Source: Alphaproteobacteria bacterium (GTDB taxonomy: Bacteria > Pseudomonadota > Alphaproteobacteria > Rhodobacterales > Rhodobacteraceae). From it: 64,000 bases of DNA. Below are positions 17,810-29,130 of this stretch, one piece after another. Position 1 is the first letter of the stretch; every line of letters begins with the position of its first letter. Location: positions 1-64,000 of the forward strand of contig JAUHVR010000012.1 of NCBI GenBank assembly GCA_030424865.1. Reading direction: 5' to 3'. The notes under the pieces are model-generated. The model ran no database searches and had not been told where the DNA came from. It was given only the letters and a program-made list of their open reading frames with translations. The translations under genes and the position numbers were made by a program.

Positions 17810-19030
17810 ATGACCCAAACCGATGTTCTTGACAGCCGCTATTCCTGGATCCGCCTTTCCGTGACCCTGCTGATTGCCGTGATGGGCAATGTCGGTATGT
17901 GGGCCTTTATCGTGATCATGCCGGATGTCGAGGCTGAATTCGGCGTCTCGCGCGCCGAGGTTTCGGTGCCTTATGTGACCACGATGATAGGGTTTGCCAC
18001 CGGGAACTTTGCCTTTGGGCGCGTGGTCGACCGGTTCGGCGTCACGCTGGCGCTGTTTGCCGCCTCGGTCCTGATGGTGGTCGGGTATCTGCTGGCGGCG
18101 ATCAGTCCGACGCTGTGGCTGTTGACGATTGTGCAACTTGCCATCGGCTTTGGCACGGCCGTGTTCTTTGGACCGCTGATTGCCGATATCTCACAATGGT
18201 TTCAGAGATTTCGCGGAATTGCCGTCGCGGTTGCGGCCTCGGGCAACTACATCTCGGGCGCGGTCTGGCCGGTGACGATGGACTGGCTGGCAGGCGACGA
18301 AAGCTGGCGCTGGATGTACACGGCCCTGGCCATCCTGACGATTGTGATCGTGATGCCCATGGCGCTGACGCTGCGCCGCCGCGTTCCAGCGGCCGCGATG
18401 CAAAAGGCCGAAGGCGCGCAGGCACAAAGGGCGCGGGACACCGGGTTTTCACCACGGCAATTGCAGTACCTGCTGGGGCTGGCAGGCATTGGCTGTTGCG
18501 TCGCGATGTCGATGCCGCAGGTGCATATCGTGTCGCTCTGCGTCGACCTTGGGTTCGGGGCCGCCGTCGGGGCCGAGATGTTGTCACTGATGCTGCTGGG
18601 CGGGGTTGTGTCGCGACTGGTCTCGGGCGCGCTGGCGGACCGGCTGGGCGGGGTACGGACGCTGTTGATCGGATCAACGCTGCAGGCGATTGCCCTGTTC
18701 CTGTACCTGCCGGCGGGCGGATTGGTCTCGCTTTACGTGGTCAGCCTTGTCTTCGGGCTGAGCCAGGGCGGGATCGTGCCCAGCTATGCGGTGATCGTGC
18801 GGGAATACATGCCCGCAAAAGAGGCCGGGGCCCGGGTGGGGTTCGTGATGATGATGACGATCCTCGGCATGGCGTTGGGCGGGTGGCTGTCAGGCTGGAT
18901 CTATGAGCTGACGGGCAGCTATCAGTGGGCCTTTGTCAACGGGATCGTCTGGAACGGGCTGAACATCGCGATCATGGTGATGATCCTGATGCGCGCCTCG
19001 CGCGGAGGGGCGCGCCCGGTTCCGGCCTGA
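17810..19030 (+). CDS. MFS transporter
   Basis: A 406-residue protein with 12 predicted membrane segments and the loop-2 motif NFAFGRVVDRFG with a repeat-like ALADRLGG in the second half, characteristic of the major facilitator superfamily. The pattern (IVIMPDVEAEFGVSRAEVSVPY, then GFGTAVFFGPLIADISQWF) resembles the oxalate/formate and monocarboxylate carriers found in alphaproteobacteria. The substrate is unknown. It lies 54 bp after the DUF1203 gene. A short hairpin (19041-19058) and a dispersed repeat (19104-19137) follow before mutS on the other strand. Confidence 0.88.
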   Translation: MTQTDVLDSRYSWIRLSVTLLIAVMGNVGMWAFIVIMPDVEAEFGVSRAEVSVPYVTTMIGFATGNFAFGRVVDRFGVTLALFAASVLMVVGYLLAAISPTLWLLTIVQLAIGFGTAVFFGPLIADISQWFQRFRGIAVAVAASGNYISGAVWPVTMDWLAGDESWRWMYTALAILTIVIVMPMALTLRRRVPAAAMQKAEGAQAQRARDTGFSPRQLQYLLGLAGIGCCVAMSMPQVHIVSLCVDLGFGAAVGAEMLSLMLLGGVVSRLVSGALADRLGGVRTLLIGSTLQAIALFLYLPAGGLVSLYVVSLVFGLSQGGIVPSYAVIVREYMPAKEAGARVGFVMMMTILGMALGGWLSGWIYELTGSYQWAFVNGIVWNGLNIAIMVMILMRASRGGARPVPA

Positions 19031-19040
19031 GGCAGATTGG

Positions 19041-19058
19041 ATGCGCCTTGCGGCGCAT
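19041..19058. terminator. Possible terminator hairpin after the MFS gene
   Basis: ATGCGCC at 19041-19047 and GGCGCAT at 19052-19058 form a 7-bp stem with a TTGC loop, 11 bases after the MFS stop codon. No T tract follows, so it is a weak terminator candidate; it may instead be a simple palindrome. Confidence 0.35.
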
Positions 19059-19103
19059 GCAGAATATCTCGGTGTCGGCCTTTGGCCGCCGCCTCGGGGT
19101 TTT

Positions 19104-19137
19104 GCCTCCGGCGGGCGTATTTTTGGAAAGATGAAAA
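19104..19137 (+). repeat. Dispersed intergenic repeat, single copy
   Basis: The 34-base unit begins GCCTCCGGCGGG, then has a T-rich core (TATTTTTGG) and ends AAGATGAAAA. It matches the right half of the inverted repeat at 57784-57855 read on the minus strand (GCCTCCGGCGGGGATATTTT, then GGCAAGAAGAAA). Very similar units occur between genes in many Rhodobacteraceae, from my recollection. It sits between convergent genes, outside any coding region. Confidence 0.65.
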
Positions 19138-19149
19138 GGCGGGGAGGTC

Positions 19150-21798
19150 CTAGTCCTGCGGGGTCGCGAGGTCCTTGAGGTCGTAGAGGATCTGCAACGC
19201 CTCGCGCGGGGTCAGGCTGTCGGGGTGGATTTCCGACAGGCGGGTTTCGAGTTCGCTGGGTCCTTGCGGCTTGGCCGTTTGCGGCGGAGGGGCGGCGGCA
19301 AAAAGGGGCAGGTCGTCGATCAGTGCCTTGGGCGCGCTTTGCTGGCGGTCACCTTCTTCGAGGGCCTGAAGGACGGTGCGGGCGCGGGTGATGACAGTTT
19401 TTGGCAGGCCTGCAAGCTGCGCGACCTGGACGCCGTAGCTGCGGTCGGCAGCACCTGACTGAACCTCGTGCAAGAAGATCACTTCGCCTTCGTATTCGCG
19501 CACGGCGACGGTGGCGTTGGTCACACCGTCGAGCTTGCCCGCCAGCTGGGTGAGTTCGTGGTAGTGGGTGGCAAAGAGGCCGCGCACGCGGTTTGTGGCC
19601 TGCAAGTGTTCGAGCGTCGCCCAGGCGATCGACAGCCCGTCCCAGGTGGCGGTGCCACGGCCGATTTCGTCCAGGATCACCAGCGCGCGGTCGTCGGCCT
19701 GATTGAGGATGGCGGCGGTTTCGACCATCTCGACCATAAAGGTCGAGCGGCCCCTTGCCAGATCGTCTGACGCGCCAACGCGGCTGAAGATCTGGCTGAC
19801 AAGGCCGATATGCGCACTTTGGGCGGGGACATAGCTGCCGGTTTGTGCAAGCAGCGCGATCAGGGCGTTCTGGCGCAGGTAGGTTGATTTACCGGCCATG
19901 TTGGGGCCCGTCAGCAATTGCAGCGCGGCGCTGTTGTTTTCGGCGGTGAGGGTGCAGTCGTTGGCCACAAAGGGCGCGCCCTGCGCCGTCAGTGCGGCCT
20001 CGACCACGGGGTGACGGCCGCCTTTGACATCAAATGTGCGGCTATCGTCGACCTGCGGCTTGCACCAGCGTTTGTCGATGGCGAGGTCCGCGAGGGCGGC
20101 GGCGAGGTCAAATTCGGCGAGCGCGAGGGCGGTGTCCGACAGCTGCGGCGCGCAGGCGAGGATGGCGGCAGAGAGCTCGCCAAAGATGCGCTTTTCGATC
20201 TCGAGCGCCTGACCACCGGCGTTCAGGATCTTGGTTTCCAGCTCGCTGAGTTCGACGGTGGTGAAGCGGACCTGATTGGCGGTGGTCTGGCGGTGGATGA
20301 ACCGGTCGCTGAGCGCCAGCATCTTGTCGGCATGGGTGGCCGTGGTTTCGATGAAATAACCAAGGACGTTGTTGTGCTTGATCTTCAGGCTCTGGATGCC
20401 GGTTTCGGCCGCATAATCGCGTTGCAGGCCTGCAATCACGCCACGGCCTTCGTCGCGCAGTGTGCGGGCCTCGTCCAGCGGGGCGTCATAGCCGGTTGCG
20501 ACAAAACCTCCGTCGCGGGTCAGAAGCGGGGGCTCGGCGATCAGGGCGCTGTCGAGCAGGTCGAGCAGGTCGCCGTGGCCCTGAAGGGCTGCGGCGGACT
20601 GGGTCAGCACCTCGGGAAGGTCGTCGGACAGCATGGTCGAAAGCGACTCGGCCTGCGTCAGTGCGTTGCGGATGGCGGCCAGATCGCGGGGGCCACCACG
20701 GTCGAGCGCAATGCGGGACAGGGCGCGGTCCATGTCGGGGACGCGACGCAGGGCTTCGCGCAGCGGCACGGTATCGGTCTCGACCGACCAGGTGACGGCA
20801 TCAAGGCGGGCGTGGATGGTGGGCAGATCACGAGAGGGGCTGGAGAGGCGGCGTTCCAACAGGCGGCCCCCGGCGGCGGTAACTGTGCGGTCCATGACCG
20901 ACAGCAACGTGCCAGATCGGCCGCCTTGCAGGCTGTGGGTCAGTTCAAGGTTCCGCCGTGTCGCCGCGTCGATCTGCAAAAGGCGCGAGGCCTGATCCTG
21001 TCGGGGCGGCTGCAAGAGCGGCAAGCGGCCTTTCTGGGTGATGTCGAGGTAATCGACCAAGGCCCCCATCGCAGAGAGTTCGGGACGCGAGAACTGGCCA
21101 AAGGCGTCGAGCGTCTGGACGCCGAACAGGCTGCACAGGCGTCCCTGCGCAGCGGTACTGTCAAAAGAGGCACGGCCCAGCGGCGTGACCGGAACACCAA
21201 GGTCCGAGGTCACCTCGCGCAGGGTTTCTTCGGTTTCTTCGGTGGCCAGCATCTCGGACGGGGCCAGACGCGCCAGTTCCGGTCCAATGCGGCCACGTGC
21301 CAGTGTCATCACGTGAAAGGCGCCGGTCGAAATATCGGCCCAGGCGATCGCCCAGTCGTCGCGCACCTGCGCCACTGCCACCAGATAGTTGTGGCGGCGC
21401 GCTTCCAGCAGGCTGTCTTCGGTCAGGGTGCCGGGCGTCACCAGACGCACAACGTCGCGTTTGACCACGGCCTTGTAGCCGCGCTTTTTCGCCTCGGCCG
21501 GGCTTTCCATCTGTTCGCCCACGGCCACGCGGAACCCCTTGCGGATCAGCGTCAGCAGATAACCCTCGGCGGCGTGCACCGGGACACCGCACATGGGGAT
21601 GTCTTCGCCCAGATGTTTGCCGCGCTTGGTCAGGGCGATATCCAGCGCCTCTGCCGCCGCAACGGCATCGTCGAAGAACAACTCGTAAAAGTCACCCATC
21701 CGATAGAACAACATGGCGTCGGGATACTGGCCTTTGATCTCTAGATACTGGGCCATCATCGGCGTGACGGTCGATTTCCCGGAACTGTTAGCGGTCAA
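19150..21798 (-). CDS. mutS: DNA mismatch repair protein MutS
   Basis: An 882-residue ATPase that recognises base mismatches and starts mismatch repair with MutL. The N-terminal mismatch-binding region is clear (AMLFYRMGDFYELFFDDA with the Phe-x-Glu equivalent), followed by connector, lever and clamp regions and a C-terminal ATPase with Walker A GPNMAGKSTYLRQ, Walker B VILDEIGRGTATWDG and the ATHYHEL switch. The length fits. The start is taken as TTG at 21798 (AGGGG upstream), which gives the normal N-terminal extension before TPMMAQYL. It is divergent from maeB. Confidence 0.96.
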   Translation of the reverse strand: MTANSSGKSTVTPMMAQYLEIKGQYPDAMLFYRMGDFYELFFDDAVAAAEALDIALTKRGKHLGEDIPMCGVPVHAAEGYLLTLIRKGFRVAVGEQMESPAEAKKRGYKAVVKRDVVRLVTPGTLTEDSLLEARRHNYLVAVAQVRDDWAIAWADISTGAFHVMTLARGRIGPELARLAPSEMLATEETEETLREVTSDLGVPVTPLGRASFDSTAAQGRLCSLFGVQTLDAFGQFSRPELSAMGALVDYLDITQKGRLPLLQPPRQDQASRLLQIDAATRRNLELTHSLQGGRSGTLLSVMDRTVTAAGGRLLERRLSSPSRDLPTIHARLDAVTWSVETDTVPLREALRRVPDMDRALSRIALDRGGPRDLAAIRNALTQAESLSTMLSDDLPEVLTQSAAALQGHGDLLDLLDSALIAEPPLLTRDGGFVATGYDAPLDEARTLRDEGRGVIAGLQRDYAAETGIQSLKIKHNNVLGYFIETTATHADKMLALSDRFIHRQTTANQVRFTTVELSELETKILNAGGQALEIEKRIFGELSAAILACAPQLSDTALALAEFDLAAALADLAIDKRWCKPQVDDSRTFDVKGGRHPVVEAALTAQGAPFVANDCTLTAENNSAALQLLTGPNMAGKSTYLRQNALIALLAQTGSYVPAQSAHIGLVSQIFSRVGASDDLARGRSTFMVEMVETAAILNQADDRALVILDEIGRGTATWDGLSIAWATLEHLQATNRVRGLFATHYHELTQLAGKLDGVTNATVAVREYEGEVIFLHEVQSGAADRSYGVQVAQLAGLPKTVITRARTVLQALEEGDRQQSAPKALIDDLPLFAAAPPPQTAKPQGPSELETRLSEIHPDSLTPREALQILYDLKDLATPQD

Positions 21799-21883
21799 CT
21801 GTCTTTCCCCTGCGTTGCGGGCATGACATTAGAGTGGGTGCAAGGCGGGTAAAACACGAAATTCGACGACCCCGGAGGAACCG

Positions 21884-24139
21884 ATGTCCAAAGTCAAAAT
21901 CACGCGCGAAGAGGCGCTGGCCTTTCACCTGGAACCCACACCCGGCAAGTGGGAGGTTCAGGCCACGGTGCCGATGACCACGCAGCGCGATCTGTCGCTG
22001 GCCTATTCGCCCGGCGTCGCCGTGCCCTGCGAGGACATCGCCGAAAACCCCGAGGTCGCCTATGACTACACCAACAAGGGCAACCTTGTGGCCGTGATCT
22101 CGAACGGGACGGCTGTGCTGGGACTTGGCAACCTTGGCGCGCTGGGGTCGAAACCGGTGATGGAGGGCAAGTCGGTCCTGTTCAAACGTTTTGCCGACGT
22201 GAACTCGATCGACATCGAACTGGACACCGAGGACCCCGATGAGTTCTGCAAGGCCGTTCGGCTGATGGGACCCACGTTCGGGGGCATCAACCTCGAAGAC
22301 ATCAAGGCGCCCGAATGCTTCATCATCGAGCAGCGCCTGAAGGAAGAGATGGACATTCCGGTCTTTCACGACGACCAGCACGGCACCGCCGTGATCTGTG
22401 CGGCGGGTCTGATCAACGCGCTGCACATCTCGGGCAAAAAGATCGAGGACTGCAAGATCGTGCTGAACGGCGCGGGGGCCGCGGGGATCGCCTGCCTTGA
22501 GCTGGTCAAGGCCATGGGCGCCAAGCAAGACAACTGCATCATGTGTGACACCAAGGGTGTGATCTATCAGGGTCGGACCGAAGGCATGAACCAGTGGAAG
22601 TCGGCTCATGCCGCCGTGACCGAAGCCCGCACGCTTGAAGATGCGATGGTGGACGCCGATGTCTTTCTGGGCGTGTCGGCCAAGGGCGCCGTTACGCAGG
22701 ACATGGTCAAGTCGATGGCCGACAACCCTGTCATCTTCGCTATGGCGAACCCCGATCCCGAGATCACCCCGGAAGAGGCGCATGAGGTGCGTGTCGATGC
22801 CATCGTGGCAACAGGCCGGTCGGACTATCCGAACCAGGTCAACAACGTACTGGGCTTCCCGTACCTGTTCCGTGGTGCGCTGGACATCCATGCCCGTGCG
22901 ATCAACGACGAGATGAAGATCGCCTGCGCCCAGGCGCTGGCCGATCTGGCGAGGGAAGATGTTCCGGACGAGGTTGCGATGGCCTATGGCAAGAGCCTCA
23001 GCTTTGGCCGCGACTACATCATCCCCACGCCCTTTGACCCGCGCCTGATCCACCGGATCCCACCCGCGGTTGCCAAGGCAGGGATGGACACCGGCGTCGC
23101 ACGTCGCCCGATCATCGACATGCCAAGCTACGAACATTCGCTGCAGACCCGGATGGACCCGACGGCCTCGATCCTGCGCGGCATCAACAACCGGGCGCGT
23201 GCCGCCCAGGCCCGCATGATCTTTGCCGAGGGCGACGACCCGCGCGTACTTCGCGCGGCGGTGATGTACCAGCGCTCGGGGTACGGAAAGGCACTTGTGG
23301 TCGGGCGCGAAGACGACGTGCGCGCAAAGCTGGCGGCAGCGGGCATGGAAGATGCCGTGCGCGAGCTTGAGGTCGTGAACGCGGCCAACACGCGGCACCT
23401 GCAGACCTACAAGGATTTCCTGTACGAGCGTCTGCAACGCAAGGGCTTTGATTCGCAGGACATCCACCGCCTGGCCGCTCGGGACCGGCACGTCTTTGCC
23501 TCGCTCATGCTGGCACACGGGCATGGCGACGGTCTGATTACCGGCGCGACGCGCAAATCGGCCCATGTTCTGGGGTTGATCAACCACGTCTTTGACGCCG
23601 ATGCCGAACACGGCGCGGTTGGCGTGACCGCTGTCCTGCACAAGGGCCGGATCGTGCTGATCGCCGATACGCTGGTGCATGAATGGCCCGACGAAGAGGA
23701 CCTGGCCAACATCGCCGAACGTGGCGCGGCGGTGGCGCGTCACCTGGGACTGGAACCGCGCGTTGCCTTCCTCAGCTTCTCGACCTTCGGCTATCCGGTG
23801 TCCGAGCGCGCCGAAAAGATGCACGTCGCGCCCAAGGTGCTGGACGCGCGCGGTGTCGACTTCGAATACGAGGGCGAGATGACCGTAGACGTGGCCCTGA
23901 ACACCGACATCCAGAAGAACTATCCCTTCTCGCGCCTGACCGGCCCGGCGAATGTTCTGGTGGTTCCAGCGCGGCACTCGGCCTCGATCTCGGTCAAGCT
24001 GATGCAGGAAATGGCGGGTGCCACGGTCATCGGCCCGATCCTGGCGGGTGTGGATCAGTCGATCCAGATCTGTTCGTCCGTGTCGACCGCAAACGACATC
24101 CTGAACATGGCGGTTCTTGCCGCCTGCAAGGTCGGTTAA
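21884..24139 (+). CDS. maeB: NADP-dependent malic enzyme with phosphotransacetylase-like domain
   Basis: A 751-residue enzyme that decarboxylates malate to pyruvate, making NADPH and linking the TCA cycle to pyruvate. Residues 1-~430 are the malic enzyme part (SLAYSPGVAVPCEDI, NGTAVLGLGNLGALGSKPV, FHDDQHGTAV, dinucleotide fold VLNGAGAAGIACLEL, ATGRSDYPNQVNNVLGFP). Residues ~430-751 resemble phosphotransacetylase (IFAEGDDPRVLRAA, LMLAHGHGDGLITG, IMQEMAGATVIGPILAG region). This fused layout and length match the alphaproteobacterial MaeB type; the PTA-like part is thought to be regulatory. GGAGG precedes the ATG. It is divergent from mutS. Confidence 0.94.
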   Translation: MSKVKITREEALAFHLEPTPGKWEVQATVPMTTQRDLSLAYSPGVAVPCEDIAENPEVAYDYTNKGNLVAVISNGTAVLGLGNLGALGSKPVMEGKSVLFKRFADVNSIDIELDTEDPDEFCKAVRLMGPTFGGINLEDIKAPECFIIEQRLKEEMDIPVFHDDQHGTAVICAAGLINALHISGKKIEDCKIVLNGAGAAGIACLELVKAMGAKQDNCIMCDTKGVIYQGRTEGMNQWKSAHAAVTEARTLEDAMVDADVFLGVSAKGAVTQDMVKSMADNPVIFAMANPDPEITPEEAHEVRVDAIVATGRSDYPNQVNNVLGFPYLFRGALDIHARAINDEMKIACAQALADLAREDVPDEVAMAYGKSLSFGRDYIIPTPFDPRLIHRIPPAVAKAGMDTGVARRPIIDMPSYEHSLQTRMDPTASILRGINNRARAAQARMIFAEGDDPRVLRAAVMYQRSGYGKALVVGREDDVRAKLAAAGMEDAVRELEVVNAANTRHLQTYKDFLYERLQRKGFDSQDIHRLAARDRHVFASLMLAHGHGDGLITGATRKSAHVLGLINHVFDADAEHGAVGVTAVLHKGRIVLIADTLVHEWPDEEDLANIAERGAAVARHLGLEPRVAFLSFSTFGYPVSERAEKMHVAPKVLDARGVDFEYEGEMTVDVALNTDIQKNYPFSRLTGPANVLVVPARHSASISVKLMQEMAGATVIGPILAGVDQSIQICSSVSTANDILNMAVLAACKVG

Positions 24140-24177
24140 GCTGACCTGACAGGGCACAACAGGAAAGGACCCGAGGC

Positions 24178-25059
24178 ATGACGATTTTCAATCTTGGGTC
24201 CATCAACATCGACATGGTCTATCGCGTGCCGCATCTGCCCGAACCGGGCGAGACACTGGCGGCGCGCGAACTTACCAGGGGCCTGGGCGGCAAGGGGGCG
24301 AACATGTCGGTCGCCGCCGCGCGGGCCGCCGCGCGTGTCGTGCACATCGGCGCAGTTGGCGACGACGGGCTGTGGGCGCGCGACCGGCTGATGGAATATG
24401 GCGTCGACCATCGTTGCATCTCTGTCAGCGACCAACCAACCGGACATGCCATCATCGCTGTCGACGACGCGGGCGAAAATTCGATCCTTCTGTTCCAGGG
24501 CGCAAATGTCGGCCTGACCGAAGACGAAATATCGACCGCCCTGACCAGCGCCGAGGACGGCGACACGCTGATCTTTCAGAACGAAACCAACATGCAGGAA
24601 GAGGCCGCGCGAATGGCCTCGGCCCGTGGACTTAGGGTTGTCTATGCCGCCGCCCCTTTCGACGCGCAGGCCGTCGCGCAGGTCATGCCGCTGCTGGACC
24701 TGCTGGTTCTTAACGAGGTCGAGGCCGCACAGTTGGAAGAGGCGACGGGGCAGACCATCGACAGCCTGCCCATCCGCGATATCGTCATCACGCTTGGGTC
24801 AGAGGGATGTCGTTGGATCAACACCGACGCTGGCAGCTCTCGCAGTTTTCCGGCGATCAAGGTCACGCCGGTCGACACCACCGGGGCCGGGGATACCTTC
24901 ACCGGCTATCTGGTGGCCTCGCTGGATCGTGGCATGGGGATCGAACAGGCGATCATGCTGGCCACGCGCGCGGCGGCCATCATGGTCACGCGGCTGGGCA
25001 CGGCGGATGTGATCCCGGATCTCAAGGATCTCGAGGATTTTGTGACCCTCAAGCGTTGA
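24178..25059 (+). CDS. PfkB-family carbohydrate kinase (ribokinase-like)
   Basis: A 293-residue sugar kinase of the PfkB/ribokinase family. It has an N-terminal NLGSINIDMVYRVPHLPEPGET, the substrate-binding GGKGANMSVAAARA, and the C-terminal ATP/anion-hole motif DTTGAGDTFTGYLVA with the catalytic Asp. It probably phosphorylates ribose or another small sugar or nucleoside; residues alone do not decide. AGGAAAGG precedes the ATG. It lies 38 bp after maeB, but I see no functional link. Confidence 0.85.
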   Translation: MTIFNLGSINIDMVYRVPHLPEPGETLAARELTRGLGGKGANMSVAAARAAARVVHIGAVGDDGLWARDRLMEYGVDHRCISVSDQPTGHAIIAVDDAGENSILLFQGANVGLTEDEISTALTSAEDGDTLIFQNETNMQEEAARMASARGLRVVYAAAPFDAQAVAQVMPLLDLLVLNEVEAAQLEEATGQTIDSLPIRDIVITLGSEGCRWINTDAGSSRSFPAIKVTPVDTTGAGDTFTGYLVASLDRGMGIEQAIMLATRAAAIMVTRLGTADVIPDLKDLEDFVTLKR

Positions 25060-25185
25060 CCCCGGACCCAAGCCCCATTTCCTTTGCCAGATCGGGCAAT
25101 CGTTCGTACCTTCATGAAACGCATCGCCCGTGGTGACCCTTGTCCGGTCCAGCGGCATGTGACGTGACAAAAGGGCGACCCGCAC

Positions 25186-26073
25186 ATGCCGCATTCCATC
25201 GAAGATGTCCCTCGGCTGGTGGATGCAACACTTAGGTACCGCAAGACGTACCAACTGGCCGTTCCGGCGGCAGGCGCCTTGGTTCTGCTGGGCTTTCTGG
25301 TGTTCCGGCAAAACGGCGCCCCCTTGATCCACGCGCTTGCACCCGGCCTGATCCTTGGGACCGTCGCCGCGCTTTTTGCCTGGATCGTCCTTGGACAGAT
25401 CCTGAAGCGCCGCATGTCAGCGCAGATCATGCCGATCCTGTGCAAGGCCGCCGGAGAGTTTCACTATGCGGTGTCGGGCAGCAAGATCGCCGAACTGACG
25501 TCCTCGGGGCTGTTGCCACGTGGCGAGCTCAGCCGGAACGAGGACCACATCACCGGCACGTTTGCCGGCGTGGGTTTCGGTGTCCGCGATGTCGAGATCG
25601 AGACCCGCAGCGGCGAAGGCGGCACCACCAAGTTCAGCGGGCTTGTCGTCGAGGCAGAGGTCGGTCTGCCAACCGGTTTCCTGGTGCGACGGGATCGTCA
25701 GGGGCTTGGCGGCTGGCTGCGCGACACGATCGACGGCGCTCTTTTGGGAAAGGAGCGGCAGGCGGACATCAGTGTCGCGGGTGACAGCTTTGAAATCTGG
25801 TCAGCCGATCCCGAGGCAGGGCAACGGGCCGCTGGCGCTGTCGCCGCGGTCCTGCCGTCGCTGCCACCGGGTATGGCATTCCTCAGCGCCTATCAGACCG
25901 AATCGCGAGCCTATATCGCCATCGAGTTGGAAGACACCCTGGATGCCTTTCACATCGGTGGCCTTTTCACGCCCCGGGATGCGATCACCCGGAACATCGA
26001 ACAGGCACTGACCGATCTGCAATATCCGCCAAAGATCGCTCTGGCCTGGGCATCTGCCCTGACCAAAGCCTGA
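25186..26073 (+). CDS. DUF3137 membrane protein (first paralogue)
   Basis: A 295-residue protein with two N-terminal membrane segments (residues ~25-45 and ~53-72) and a long soluble C-terminal part, the DUF3137 layout. Family-like elements are ITGTFAGVGFGVRDVEIET, a GLVVEAEV strand, and a late YIAIELEDTLDAFHIGGLF. Function is unknown. It resembles the gene at 26903-27847 in order and signature (membrane pair, then SGLLPRGE/GLIPRAV, then a GTF.. stretch), so the two look like diverged paralogues flanking msrA. It is a single gene, convergent with msrA (11 bp). Confidence 0.75.
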   Translation: MPHSIEDVPRLVDATLRYRKTYQLAVPAAGALVLLGFLVFRQNGAPLIHALAPGLILGTVAALFAWIVLGQILKRRMSAQIMPILCKAAGEFHYAVSGSKIAELTSSGLLPRGELSRNEDHITGTFAGVGFGVRDVEIETRSGEGGTTKFSGLVVEAEVGLPTGFLVRRDRQGLGGWLRDTIDGALLGKERQADISVAGDSFEIWSADPEAGQRAAGAVAAVLPSLPPGMAFLSAYQTESRAYIAIELEDTLDAFHIGGLFTPRDAITRNIEQALTDLQYPPKIALAWASALTKA

Positions 26074-26084
26074 GGCGCGGGGTC

Positions 26085-26747
26085 TCAGGACCCGGCAAAC
26101 GGCGCGGCGTCGCCCCAAAGCTCCTTGACGCGCGCGTCGCGGCCACATGACAGACGATATCGCTTGTACGCCTTGGACTGTTTGATCGGGCCAAAGCGGG
26201 TCAGCACACGTTTCTGACCCTTGTAGTAATCCTGGTGATACCCCTCGGCCTCGTAGAACGGCGCGGCGTCCAGGATCGGGGTCACGATCGTCTGGCCCAG
26301 CGCGGCCATGGCATCGGCCTTGGCGGCTTCGGCCACCGCGCGTTCCTTTGCGCCATCGACAAAGATTGCCGTGCGATAGCTGTCGCCCCGGTCACAGAAC
26401 TGCCCCCCGGCATCGGTCGGATCGACCGAGCGGAAGAAACTGTGCAACAGGTTGTCGAGGCTCACCTGGCCCGGGTCGTAGGTTATCTTGACCACTTCAT
26501 AATGGCCCGATCCCCCCCGCGTGACCTGCTTGTAGGTCGGATTTGCAATGGTGCCGCCTGCATAGCCCGACACAGCGGCCTTCACGCCTTTGACCTTCTC
26601 AAAATCGGCCTCGACGCACCAGAAACAGCCGCCCGCGACAACGATCGACTTCAACTCCGCCGCGTGGGCGCGGTGCCCCTGCGCCAAGGCGCCGACGACA
26701 ATCAGGATGGCCAGCATGGCCGATTTCAGGTTCGTAATCCGGGACAT
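26085..26747 (-). CDS. msrA: Exported peptide methionine sulfoxide reductase MsrA
   Basis: A 220-residue enzyme that reduces methionine-S-sulfoxide in proteins. The catalytic cysteine is Cys41 in [53 protein letters not shown] and AEGYHQDY are typical. A signal peptide (ending near residue 29) indicates a periplasmic enzyme, unlike cytosolic MsrA. The ATG at 26747 has GAGGAGAG 5 bases ahead; the frame stays open 58 codons upstream but without a start region. It sits between two DUF3137 genes and probably protects envelope proteins from oxidation. Confidence 0.93.
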   Translation of the reverse strand: MSRITNLKSAMLAILIVVGALAQGHRAHAAELKSIVVAGGCFWCVEADFEKVKGVKAAVSGYAGGTIANPTYKQVTRGGSGHYEVVKITYDPGQVSLDNLLHSFFRSVDPTDAGGQFCDRGDSYRTAIFVDGAKERAVAEAAKADAMAALGQTIVTPILDAAPFYEAEGYHQDYYKGQKRVLTRFGPIKQSKAYKRYRLSCGRDARVKELWGDAAPFAGS

Positions 26748-27806
26748 TGCACTCTCCTCATGTCCTGCGCGTGTTCTCAGGCTGCCCAAGGCGGCCGCCT
26801 CCCGCAAGGTGGTGACATCGATTCTCACGGGCTGGTGACAAGGCTTTACCGGCTTGACGGACCACACGCGGCCCGGCTCTATCGCGGAGGGGAGGACGCC
26901 GCATGACGGTCTTTGGATCACCCGAACTGGACGCGGCGATGCAAGCGCCGATGAAAGAGATCGCGCGCGGGCGCGTCACGGCCTGGACGCTTGCGCTCGG
27001 TCTGATCGCCCTGGCCATCGGCGCGGGCATCTGGATCCTGGCCGCCGACCCCTTTGCCGAATTCGGCGTGCTGATCTTTCTGATCTTCCTGGGCGGCTAT
27101 GCAGGCTACGGCGTGTTCTGGATGTACGGGCGGCGGGTGTCGCGTCTGGTGATGCCGCATCTGGCCAGCGCCGCGGGGCTTGAGTACCAGCCAAGGTTCC
27201 CCGACACCTTTGTGGACCGCCTTGCGGGCCAGGGCCTGATCCCGCGTGCCGTGTACAAGCGCCGCAGCGAAGACTGGTTCCAGGGCACCTTTGGCACCCA
27301 CACGTTCGAAGCCGCCGATCTGCGGCTTGAAACGGGGGGCAAGAATTCAAAGGCGCTGTTCACTGGGCTGATCGTCTGGATCGAACATCCGGTGGCCCGG
27401 GAACAGATCATCGTGACCCAGCCGGACACCACGCAGGGCGGGTTTTTCAGCCGGGCGCTGCTGGACGTTTCGGAATTGTCGGAAGGCGCCGGTTTTCTGT
27501 CACCCGGTGATGACCGCCGGTTTCAGGCATTCAGCGCCACGCCCCAGGCAACGCAGACGACGGAATTCAAAAACCTTGTCCAGACCGTGCTGCGGCTGGA
27601 CACCGAGATCTCGGGCTGTCGGCTGTTTTCGATCATGCTGCACGACGGTCGATTGATGGTCGCGCTGGAACATGACGACAACTGGTTCCGCATCGTGCCG
27701 GTTTTTGGCACGACGCAGCTGCAACGGCAGGTTCAGATCGCGTTCGAGCAAATGCAGGACCTGCTGGCGATTGTGCAGATCCTGCTGGATGCGGCCGAGG
27801 CCGGTG

Positions 27807-29027
<1,221 letters not shown>

Positions 29028-29130
29028 GGGCAGGATTCCTTCGTCTGATCTGACGGGCGCTTAGCGGGTTTTGCCAAGGCGTGCAAGGATCGGACTTGCC
29101 AACAGCCAGCACCTGCGGCACTGCAAGGGG

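Noticed and set aside
21788-24157. Very long antisense open frame opposite maeB
   Set aside because: maeB is a clear gene on the other strand; the antisense frame is an effect of high-GC codon usage (few stop codons) and has no recognisable domain or ribosome site.
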